DNA of 64,000 nt from Pythium myriotylum. Taxonomy: Eukaryota; Oomycota; Peronosporomycetes; Pythiales; Pythiaceae. This document shows, piece after piece, positions 43,732 to 52,900 of the stretch. Position 1 is the stretch's first letter; each line of letters begins with the position of its first letter. Where the stretch lies: NCBI GenBank assembly GCA_023091665.1, contig JALJCQ010000030.1, forward strand, positions 2,501 through 66,500, in the 5' to 3' direction. Both the position numbers and the translations under genes were made by a program. Below the pieces are notes generated by a model. That model saw only the letters and a list, made by a program, of their open reading frames with translations. It had not been told where the DNA came from and ran no database searches.

Positions 43732-45315
43732 ATGGACGCCAACCAGCCCGTTCTCGCGATCGCCAACTACGGCGACTTCGAAGCCGATGTACTCACTGTG
43801 CTCAACACCAACCAAGACGTCATGACCCACGTCGTGAGCCAAGAGGCCCGCTACAAGGCCATCAATGTCGCCGAGAGCATGAAGAAGCTCGCGACAGTCG
43901 GCGAGCTCCTGGGCGTGGCCTACATGGGCTCCAAAGGGTTCAAGTGCAACGTCCACGTGACGACGCTCATGGCCGACTACCAGACGCTTGGCAAGGACTC
44001 GCAGATCGCGTGCCAGCAGTTCCTCATGGCATCGATGCAGGCGCTCAAGTACCATCGCATGGCGCTGCAGCTCATCCAGAAGATGAAGCCTGGCAACGCA
44101 CTCAAGATCCTGGGCATGATCTCCAAGATCGCCGAGGAGATGAGCGTGATCGCTGGGTCGCTCGCCACCCGAGCTGAGAACATGTGCAAACTCGCCAAGG
44201 ACGCGCTGGTGGCTGCGTCGAACGACAACGTTATCTCCACTGAGCGTAAGCAGCAGATCCAGAGGCAGATCGCAGATCTCGAGGCACAGGCAGCCAGGTA
44301 CAAGAAGACGGCGGAGGATCTGGCGTCGACCATCGGAGAAGCGCGTGAAAAAGAGAATGAAGCCGCGCGCCAAGCCGACCAGGCGCGCAAGGACGCGTTC
44401 GCCATCGCTCTGGTCGGCACGATCCTCGGTCCCATCAAGGATGTCGCCAAGAGCGTGGCAGGCGGCTTCCTTCCCACGGGAGCATTGGCTGCTGCCGGTG
44501 GATCTGGCAGCAAGGACAAGAAGACGCCCGCGGCTGCACCCACCATCCCTGCACCGCAAGCACCACCCGTGGACTCTCCCGAGTACACCAAGCTAACGGC
44601 GCAGATCACGGAGAAGAGGGGCCTGCTGGCCAAGACTCAGGCGACATTGGCCAGCGAGAAAGACGACAAGGCCAAGATCAACTTAAAGGGCGAAATCGCC
44701 CAGATCCAGGCAGAGATCCAAAACCTCGAAGAGAACCGACAGCAGTACGCCAGCGCATCGGTCACAACGAAGCTACAGAACATGAAGAAGAATGAAGCGG
44801 ACAGTGCTGCTGAGCGAGAGGCCCAGTTCCACGCTGAACGTGTCCGGCTCCAAGAACAAGATCGACAGGTCAAGGCCGACCTCGCCGAGTCGCTCGAGAA
44901 ACTCAAGAGCACGGGCGTCGAAGGCGACCAACTCGACAAGGCGCTCCAGTCACTCGACGTGGCCATCAAGGCACTCGGACAGATCAAGACCGTCTTTGAA
45001 AACACGCGCATCTACTGGATCGCCGTGCGTGACCACTGCGCCGAGCTTGCGCGGGAGGGCAACAACATGAAGGACCTCACGGACGAAGGCCTCGAGGACC
45101 TGTTCGCCGAAGCCATCACCAACTCGTGGTACTCGTGGCTCGCGCTCGCCAAGACCAATTACAATGCCACAATCGCGATGCAGGCTGTCATGGGCAAGGT
45201 GGACGGTGTGATGAACGATCTGCCGACGACAAGCGAGATCAAGCAACGACTGGAGGGTACGATCTCCAAGTTGGAGAAGGAACTGATGCTCGATGACAAG
45301 GCGAGTGCTCCGTGA
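43732..45315 (+). CDS. Long coiled-coil protein with apolar hairpin
   Basis: 527 residues; ATG at 43732 (MDANQPVLAIANYGDFE). An N-terminal helical region (to about residue 160) is followed by coiled coil, then an apolar, Gly/Ala-rich hairpin (AIALVGTILGPIKDVAKSVA, continuing FLPTGALAAAGG, about residues 222-262). A Pro/Ala linker, a second long coiled coil and a C-terminal helical domain with WYSWLALAKTNYNATIAMQA follow. There is no signal peptide. The fold plan is like alpha-helical pore formers of the ClyA/HBL/XaxAB type, but this is shape only; no sequence match is claimed. A structural or membrane-remodelling role is equally possible. Its partner by layout is the divergent gene ending at 41424. 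Confidence 0.8.
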   Translation: MDANQPVLAIANYGDFEADVLTVLNTNQDVMTHVVSQEARYKAINVAESMKKLATVGELLGVAYMGSKGFKCNVHVTTLMADYQTLGKDSQIACQQFLMASMQALKYHRMALQLIQKMKPGNALKILGMISKIAEEMSVIAGSLATRAENMCKLAKDALVAASNDNVISTERKQQIQRQIADLEAQAARYKKTAEDLASTIGEAREKENEAARQADQARKDAFAIALVGTILGPIKDVAKSVAGGFLPTGALAAAGGSGSKDKKTPAAAPTIPAPQAPPVDSPEYTKLTAQITEKRGLLAKTQATLASEKDDKAKINLKGEIAQIQAEIQNLEENRQQYASASVTTKLQNMKKNEADSAAEREAQFHAERVRLQEQDRQVKADLAESLEKLKSTGVEGDQLDKALQSLDVAIKALGQIKTVFENTRIYWIAVRDHCAELAREGNNMKDLTDEGLEDLFAEAITNSWYSWLALAKTNYNATIAMQAVMGKVDGVMNDLPTTSEIKQRLEGTISKLEKELMLDDKASAP

Positions 45316-45666
45316 TCAGCGCCTCGTGCCTAGTGGATTTGCTTGCGCATGGGTCAGAGTCCCTTGTCACTTGAGAGGAACGAACTCGTCTCTGTGTCTC
45401 TCGGGTCGTCCTGCATGTTTCAACTTGCCTCATGGTCGCTAATACAAGGGGCTGGGTAATAAACATTAGTTTTCACTCTTGTAACTAGCTCCGTCACAGT
45501 GCTCTTGTTTCTCTTCGTTGGGGCCACAACTGTGACGCTACAGCCACACTTGACCAGAGTGTGGATACCCTCGAAGACAGGGCTTGGGGAAACGTATTGG
45601 CATCAGGGCGTTGGTAGTATTGTATGATACCGCTACAAAAAATAATTGCCTGGCCCGAATCTCTCT
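45316..45666. other. Intergenic, convergent 3' ends
   Basis: Between the coiled-coil gene and the RBR ligase gene. Nothing recognised. Confidence 0.5.
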
Positions 45667-46641
45667 TCACATCGCGCTTCCTTCTGCCGCTGGATTCCAT
45701 CGTGGCCACTCCGAGATGTCACGGCGGAACCAGCCGCAGCGAGGACAAGCGTTGTTGACGACGGCGGCTCCCACGCGCCTTCCGTTGTGGGTCACGAGGT
45801 TGCTGCAGTGGCTATGCTCGATCGGACCGAAGCCGCAAGCTCCGCACTGGTAGACCCGAGACTCGGGCCCATACATCGCCAAGAATTGCTCCGGGAAGAG
45901 TTCATTCTCGTGCTGCAGCCTGCTATTGATATGTTGCTCGCAGGTGAAGCCTTCGTGCCACTCGCGAGTGTTGCATCGCACGCAACGGCCTGTGCCGCAT
46001 AGAGGACAGACGAAATGCGGTTCACTCGGTGGCAACGCGGCGGCTCCGTGACAGCCAGGACGCAAACACGAGAAGAGCCCTGGCTCGCTTCGGATCGCGA
46101 GGCGCAGACTTGTCGAGAAGTATCGGCGGCGCTCGTCTCCTGTGAGAATCTGGACGAAGTCGCCCTCGGCGAGCAGAGTGTTACACGCGTCATGGGGGCA
46201 AGGGGGTGTGACGTCGTCGCGGTCGAGACGACTCGTGATGTACTTGCGCATACAAGCGCGGCAATAGCTGTGGTTGCAATGTGCAATCCGGAACATCGCA
46301 TCGCTCGGCAGCATGTCCATGCAAATGTCGCACGTTTCCATTCGTCGAGGTGGACGTGCGCAATCCGCGCCGATGTCGCACGCTACGATTCGTCGAGGTG
46401 GACGTGCGCGAGCTGGAGAATCCAAAGCTGTAAACGGCGGAGTCTGGATTTGTGTTGTGGCGTTTCTCCGAAGCAGCCGCCTCCCCAAGGCTGAGAAGAA
46501 GTGGCGAGTGCGACGAGGGATGTCACGCCAGAGATCCAACCACCAGCAGACGTAGGCGACGCAGCAAAGGAACCAGGCAGAGCAGGCGGGGATGAGAAAC
46601 CAGTACTTGACCGGACCGTCACTAGTGTTGTATTGGAACAT
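45667..46641 (-). CDS. Membrane-anchored RBR (RING-IBR-RING) ubiquitin ligase
   Basis: 324 residues. An N-terminal membrane segment lies at about residues 13-38 (YWFLIPACSAWFLCCVAYV). RING1 spans about 104-155 (CDICMDML ... CNHSYCRAC ... CPHDAC), IBR about 192-237 (CLRPGCHG ... CPLCGTGRCVRC ... CEQH), and RING2 about 266-302 (CGACGFGPIEHSHC ... CPRCGW). Cys279 is in the place of the catalytic cysteine that takes ubiquitin from E2 in this class. A short internal duplication in front of RING1 repeats ARPPRR plus CDI (DNA near 46335-46408). Likely an E3 ligase at an internal membrane. It is divergent from the PAN gene at 47123. Confidence 0.88.
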   Translation of the reverse strand: MFQYNTSDGPVKYWFLIPACSAWFLCCVAYVCWWLDLWRDIPRRTRHFFSALGRRLLRRNATTQIQTPPFTALDSPARARPPRRIVACDIGADCARPPRRMETCDICMDMLPSDAMFRIAHCNHSYCRACMRKYITSRLDRDDVTPPCPHDACNTLLAEGDFVQILTGDERRRYFSTSLRLAIRSEPGLFSCLRPGCHGAAALPPSEPHFVCPLCGTGRCVRCNTREWHEGFTCEQHINSRLQHENELFPEQFLAMYGPESRVYQCGACGFGPIEHSHCSNLVTHNGRRVGAAVVNNACPRCGWFRRDISEWPRWNPAAEGSAM

Positions 46642-47122
46642 CGAGACGATCGTTTGCTTGTTTAGTTGCGTGCCGTTTGTGGAATGAGGGACGAATGACC
46701 AGGACGTTGACGACGAAGATGAGTGAACCCACTAATTCCTCAGTTGATGGGTGCAATAATGATGCGTGTCCACGTGTCACTTTCCCGGGGGTCCCAGGAA
46801 TGAGTTGGATCGATACCGTTTTCCTTACATGATTACCGTAAATGGAAAAGGCAGACCAAGTGGACTTGAACTTGACCATCTCTCGCTGGCAATCTGAGAA
46901 CGAGCTCACTCTCCGGACTCCGCATCTGGAATGTCGTCCATGGAGCGTCCAGATATCTCAACGAGGTCGGGCCATCCAGTCGTTCATATCACGAGTCACT
47001 ACAGTAGATCTATCAACTGAGCTTCGCGGTTGGTCTCTCTTTCCTTCGTGTGTGAACCGAGACCTTCGTGCGAACCGACATCTTCATAAACCAATTTGCC
47101 TCGACTTGTCGCCAGCTGCAAC
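46642..47122. other. Divergent promoter region
   Basis: 480 bp between the RBR gene and a PAN gene. No repeats or genes seen. Confidence 0.5.
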
Positions 47123-47719
47123 ATGAACTTACTCTCTTCTATCGTCGCGGCTACGCTTCTCGCTGCTGGTTGCACGGCTGCATCAGCTGAAGGTCTCGCT
47201 GCGAACACGACTCGCAACTTGGCGTTTGCCCGTCGAACTTGCGTCTACGGTCTCATGAGCTACAACTTTGTGGGCGGCGACGTCGCTAACACGAATGGAA
47301 ACTCGGGGTCTTGCACCCAAGCGTGTCTCCAGCACCCGCTCTGTACTGCTCACACGTGGTCCGACTACAACGGCGGCACGTGCTGGCTGAAGAACCCTGC
47401 TGAGTACATTGCGACGTATGAGGAAGGCTCCATCAGTACCTTCGTGCGAAGCTTGTACGTCGACTCGTGTCCCCCTATTCGAATTATTTGGCAGAACAGA
47501 GACTTCCAAGGCGATGACATCGCGAACGCGAAAGGGAGCGACGTTGTCGACTGCTACGCTCAGTGTCGCGGGATCAGCGGATGCTGGGCATACACATGGA
47601 GCAACTACAACGGCGGATGGTGCTGGTTCAAGAACGCCAACGCTCTGAAGCTGGCCAAAACGGTGTATGCGGCGGGGAAGAACTCGGGTATCATCGCGCA
47701 AACGAAGGAAGTCGCTTGA
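47123..47719 (+). CDS. Secreted protein with two PAN/Apple domains
   Basis: 198 residues. Signal peptide MNLLSSIVAATLLAAGCTAA; the ATG at 47123 is chosen over one 27 bases upstream for that reason. Two repeats: TCVYGLMSYNFVGGD ... TWSDYNGGTCWLKNP and IIWQNRDFQGDDIA ... YTWSNYNGGWCWFKN. It is most like the gene at 49325 (shared EEGSISTFVRS/EEGSISTYIQQ and DFxGDD segments). The two, with their neighbouring kinase copies, look like a duplicated block. Confidence 0.88.
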   Translation: MNLLSSIVAATLLAAGCTAASAEGLAANTTRNLAFARRTCVYGLMSYNFVGGDVANTNGNSGSCTQACLQHPLCTAHTWSDYNGGTCWLKNPAEYIATYEEGSISTFVRSLYVDSCPPIRIIWQNRDFQGDDIANAKGSDVVDCYAQCRGISGCWAYTWSNYNGGWCWFKNANALKLAKTVYAAGKNSGIIAQTKEVA

Positions 47720-47867
47720 GCGGAAGGACGGGATTCGAGTTCTAGAGCTGAGAAAATGGCTTCACCAACATAATAACCACATATCCATTTTTTGAACTAG
47801 TTCACGACCGAGATCAGGCAGCTCTTCCTATGGTCCAACTGGAAGTCTTCCCTCACAAATCCTCTGC

Positions 47868-48830
47868 TCAAGGAGTCAATATCCTTGTACTAAAAACAGA
47901 ACGGAGGTAGTATGGAATATTCCCACTCACCGCCCCGCAAACGGGCATCACAACAGAGTACACATCCGAATAAAACATTGGCTTCGTCTTGAACCACTCA
48001 GAATCCCGCCAACAAATCGCACTAGTAGTGGTATTGTCCACCGTCGTTCCTCTGCCGTCGTCTATCACCAACATGTTGTTGAGCTTGAGGTCCCCGTGGC
48101 CCATGCGTGGCCCAATGCAGCCTGGTATAGAAGCCGCCATCTCTCGTCCGGATAACTCACGAGTTAACTCACCATGTCGCCATTCTTCGCAAAATTGCAC
48201 ACGACGAATGGCGGCTCGCTTGCGTGACAGGTGCCGATCTGACCACACGCGGATGCGATAGCGTGAGCCCGATCTCCACCTCACTACCGACTGTGACGAT
48301 ATCATCGTCTCGTAGAACCCATTAGTCAACATCGGCTCGCAGTGCTTTGTCGTAATCTGCCGTGGAAATATCAATGATGGACTTCGAATCCGAATCGTTC
48401 GACTGCTGGGATACTTCCAGGATGCTGACCAGCCCGCGAACACCTTCACCATAATCACAAACCTCACTATGCAGCGCCTCGAGCAATCCCGTGAGTCTCT
48501 CTGCATCAACCATTCCTGTCGCGACCATCGCGTCCAACTAATACTGTATCGCTCTATCAATCAAATCACTCTCCCGATCTTCACCGCAAACTGCTTGATG
48601 AGCTTCTCGCCTGGCATCTTCAGAAGACGCTTCTGGTCGATCGCCGTCTTCAGCAAGTCCCGCATGACGCTGACCCATCAGCATACATGTATTCGCCTCG
48701 TGGACCTGGGTTCCGCCATTTGCATCGCAGCACCGATGATCATTCCAGCGGCGCCAGCAGCGGGAAGCGTCGACGCGATTGGCTCAGTCATCGGAAGAAG
48801 GTGGACCGGCACAGTGGGAGGATCTTGAGC
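47868..48830 (-). pseudogene. Decayed copy of the giant-kinase N-terminal region
   Basis: Minus-strand fragments match the first part of the 49973 gene in order. A piece near 48600-48680 resembles its TAIDDKRPLTMPHEKL region. VDAERLTGLLEALHSE (about 48490) matches its VDAERLAAEIQALHGG, and GHGDLKLNNMLVIDDG (about 48060-48105) matches its kinase loop HGDLKLNNILVMEDG. FKTKPMFYSDVYS (about 47950-47990) is a further match. The matches fall in different frames with stops between, and the ATP-binding part is unreadable. It is a non-functional duplicate in inverted orientation. Confidence 0.8.
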
Positions 48831-49324
48831 TCATCTCGTGCTGATGAGCTCATCACCGCACATTCTACCTGAGGTATTGATATAAGGCGATGTTCGAGGA
48901 GCCAAAATTTGTGTTCGATGGCGGTTGCTCGCTTCGATTGCTGCTGCCTCGACGTGCATTGACTGCCAGTCATGGACGTGTGCCTCGTCTCCAGGAATAG
49001 GTGGCACGCATGGTCACCAACGAAGATCCTCTGTCTCGATATCGGAACCTGCGACGATTACTGTTTAGTCACTGGCACTGACCCACGAGTGACTAGTACG
49101 GTAACGCATTCAACGTGAAGCTGCGACTATCCGCCAGCAACTCAGATGCTGTCAAAGCTTCAAATCGCATCGTTCCTCCACGAGCAGTTGCCAGTCAAGC
49201 TCGTTCCCTCCTCGGGCTTCTCCCCACCACCAGGGCAGCTTCCTCGCCTCCACTCGTGGTGACTGCTCTACGGCGATGGCCTCCAGTCAGCCACTTTCCA
49301 AATCGCCCTCAAGCAAACCACGCC
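48831..49324. other. Intergenic, nothing recognised
   Basis: Upstream region of the fourth PAN gene. No coding signature beyond the open frame leading into it. Confidence 0.45.
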
Positions 49325-49930
49325 ATGCAAGTCCTCGTCACCACCGCCGCTCTTCTCTCATCGCTGGTGCTTTCCTCAGTGGCGCAGCACGACCCTCTCT
49401 CGTCATCCAACGGAACTGAGCCGCGCCGTCTCGCTTTCGCACTGCGAACGTGCACCTACGGCTTCAGCAGCTTCAACTTCGTCGGTGGTGACATCGAGAA
49501 CGTGCAAGGCTCGGTGAGTCGCTGTGGCCCGGTGTGTCGCCAGATTCCGACCTGCACTGCGTACACCTGGACCGACTACAACGGCGGCACGTGCTGGCTC
49601 AAGCGACCTGCCGAGTACCAGCTCAGCTACGAGGAAGGCTCGATTAGCACGTACATCCAGCAGCACTACGCTGACTCATGCCCGATCATCCGTATCAACT
49701 GGCGGGATCGCGACTTTGAAGGCGACGACCTCTCCAACGCGAGAGGAACCGACGCCGTCGACTGCTACGGCCAGTGCCGCACACTGAAAGGCTGCTGGGC
49801 TTTCACGTGGAGCAACTACAATGGTGGCACGTGCTGGTTCAAGAACGCCAACGCGCTTCGGCTCGCCAAGACTGCCTACGCTCCGGGCAAGCACTCAGGC
49901 ATTCTCGCACAGACGAATGAGATTCCCTGA
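49325..49930 (+). CDS. Secreted protein with two PAN/Apple domains
   Basis: 201 residues. Signal peptide MQVLVTTAALLSSLVLSSVA; the frame is open upstream to 49115 but that part has no signal-like start. Two PAN/Apple repeats end in YTWTDYNGGTCWLKRP and FTWSNYNGGTCWFKN. Its stop lies only 42 bp before the first ATG of the giant kinase gene on the same strand, an unusually tight spacing. It is a paralogue of 47123-47719. Confidence 0.88.
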   Translation: MQVLVTTAALLSSLVLSSVAQHDPLSSSNGTEPRRLAFALRTCTYGFSSFNFVGGDIENVQGSVSRCGPVCRQIPTCTAYTWTDYNGGTCWLKRPAEYQLSYEEGSISTYIQQHYADSCPIIRINWRDRDFEGDDLSNARGTDAVDCYGQCRTLKGCWAFTWSNYNGGTCWFKNANALRLAKTAYAPGKHSGILAQTNEIP

Positions 49931-49972
49931 GAAGCCTCTTGTTTCAGTACTGACTCTCCCCAAATTGATATC

Positions 49973-52900
49973 ATGAACCCAATGGGCTCTCACGCTCTTC
50001 CATCTCACTTCTCGTCTTCTTGCCGCCTGATCATGCGAGTTGATGACTACGTTGTTGGCGCTACGGGGCTAAGCTTCGCCGCTACACTCAACGATGCCAC
50101 GCGACTCGCACGCCATGAGCATGAGGTCCACGAGGCTTCGCTGGTGCTGGTCCCACTGGTGCGCCGGTTCCGCGCCACGCGAGACTCGCTGCAGACCGCT
50201 ATCGACGACAAGCGTCCTCTCACCATGCCCCACGAGAAGCTCGTCGAGCAGTTCGCAGTGGAGATCGAGAAACTGATCCGACTGGTCAAGAAACAGAAGA
50301 ACGCGACGCTCGCGACCAGAGTCGTTGATGCAGAGAGGCTCGCGGCCGAGATCCAGGCTCTACATGGCGGCATGGGCGATAATGGAACCTGCACGAGCGG
50401 TCTGAGTCATATCCACAGCTCGATCGGCGAGCAGGATGACGAAGCGTGGCGCAGAGACGTCGACACCGCTATATCCGACTACAAGCAGGCACTGCGCGAG
50501 GCCGTCGACACGTGTCTCCCCGACATGGAGCGCGATCCGGCGATGGTTCGTGAGGCTCTCATCTTACTGGAGCATGAGAAGAAACGTGGTCTCTTGTCAA
50601 CCCTAGGCGAGCACCTGTGGGGTCGCATACGAACGCTCGCGCCGGCAGACGTGATCGAGGTGCCTGCGTGGTTCATCTCGGAGAGCGATATCGTCTTCAC
50701 GAGCCGAGTCTTTGACCGTGGAGGCTTCGCAACCATCCACCACGCGACGTGGGACGGCTCCACCGTCGTAACCAAAGTTCTACGAGATGCTGATATGGCC
50801 ACGTTCGCTCATGAGGTGGAGATCGGGTTCAAGCTATCGCATCCGCATGTGGTCAAGATCTACGGTGCCTGCCACACGAGCGAGCCGCCGTTCATCGTGT
50901 GCGAGTTTGCGAAGAACGGCAACATGGGGAATTACTTGGTGAGCCACCCGGACGAGAAATGGAGGCTGCTGTACGAGGCTGCGCTGGGTCTGCGCTTCCT
51001 TCATCGGAACAAGATCGTCCACGGAGACCTCAAGCTCAACAATATTTTGGTGATGGAAGACGGGAAGGCCAAGATTGCCAACTTTGGGTTGAGTCGACGG
51101 AAAGAGACGAGCAAGGCGACGACGCTGGCAGACAATACGAGTACCGGTGCGATTCGTTGGCGAGCACCCGAGTGTTTCAAGACGAAACCCACGTTCCAGT
51201 CGGACGTGTACTCTTTTGGGATGTGTATGTACGAAGCGGTGAGTGGGAAGGTTCCATACGAGGATATTGACTCCTTGGGATCTGTGGAGAAGTTGATTCG
51301 TGAAGGGGAGCTTCCGACGTGGCCGGCGGATAATGTCGCGAGTAGTGCGCAGCGGCTTTTTCAACAGATGTCGCGACTGGAGAAGGAAGATCGTATTGAT
51401 TTGGAGAGTGCGATCATTGAATTGAAGATACTCGCAGATGAAGAACTACAGCTGAAGTGTTCCTTTCTACCGTCTACTATCGAGGATGGAAATGTCGGTG
51501 GTGTGGGGGACTCGTCTTTCATATTGGATTCTGAATCACGCGCGGTTAGAAGCAAACTCGATACTGGTTCAGTCGATGGCAGTGCTGCAAACAACGATTA
51601 TGAAGGAATTGCTGTTGTATCAGATACGAATCCTGAGTTTGAAGAAACTCGAAAGGCTTTTGTCCTTCATCTCATTCAGGTGCTAGTGACCGGATCTGAG
51701 AATGAAAAGGTCCAGGCAGCATTCCAGCTCGCCAACATCGCGGCCAATTCAAATGACGCACGACAGACATTTGTAGACGCTGGTGCGATTTCACCGCTCG
51801 TTCAACTACTCACGACAGGACCCGACGCACAGAAGCTTCAAGCGTCAATTTGTCTCGGCAACATAGCAGCCGGGTCGCTTGAACGAACTACGATGATCAT
51901 AGCAGCGGGTGCGCTTGATCCATTGCTCGAATACCTAGGTAGCGGCTCCGATAGGGGCAAAGCATATGCCGCGTCAACAATTGCCAACCTCGCAGGAACT
52001 TCACCGGAAATCTGTGCCGCCATCGTGGACGCGGGTGGGATCTTGTTGCTGCACCGATTGCTTGATAGCGGAGTTGATGGAGGTAAATTGAACGCGGTGA
52101 TTGCGCTAAGCCAGCTGACAACCTACTCCCCCGAGCGTGTGGCCAGCACCGGCGTGATCCACTCGCTGGTCGACTTTCTGGCGACCGCTTCCGACCAAGA
52201 ATCGTATAATGTGTCTGTCATTCTGGGAAATCTTGCTGCGAACTCTCCGGAGCGAAGTGCACAAATAGCAAAAGCGGGTGGCATTGCTGCTCTTACTCGG
52301 GTGCTCGAAACCGCAACCCCGGCCACAGAGACGAGTCTCGCAGGGACACTGTGCAATCTTGCTGCTTGCTCGGAGGAACGGAGTTTGGAGATGGTCCGGG
52401 TTGGTGTCGTTGAACTCCTTCTTGGTTTGATCGACAGAGGCACAGAGGAAGGCCAGGCGAACGCCGCAGGGGCACTCGCAAACATCACTAGCAGCTCTCC
52501 AAAGTGTGCGGCTGCTGTCAAAGAGGCGGGTGGAGTCGCTCCACTTCTGCGCTTGATGAACGTCGGAACGTCAGGGGGTCGAGTAATCGCAATGCAAGCA
52601 CTCGGTCCTTTGCTCGAGTCTTCCGTGCGCCCAGCACCTGAGAGCGAAAAAGTGATGGCAACAACGAGGATTTCCGATTATGTTATCGACGTGACCGTCA
52701 AGGACGAAAGAACAGTGCGCAAGGTACTCGAGCACGTTGGCACGCTTGTCCAAGAGCTCAAAGTTGGGACTGCAACCTTCAAAAAGACATACGAGGATCT
52801 CACACTACTTCTCACCGAGCTGGAGAGTGTTCAGAAGCGCAACGGCAAAATTGCCGTCGCAACCGTGAACAAGTACGTGTACACGCTCGAAGAGTACTGG

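Noticed and set aside
43669..44559. 296-codon minus-strand frame opposite the long coiled-coil gene
   Set aside because: It mirrors a well-supported plus-strand gene with biased codons; its composition is Arg/His/Leu-rich and without domain structure.
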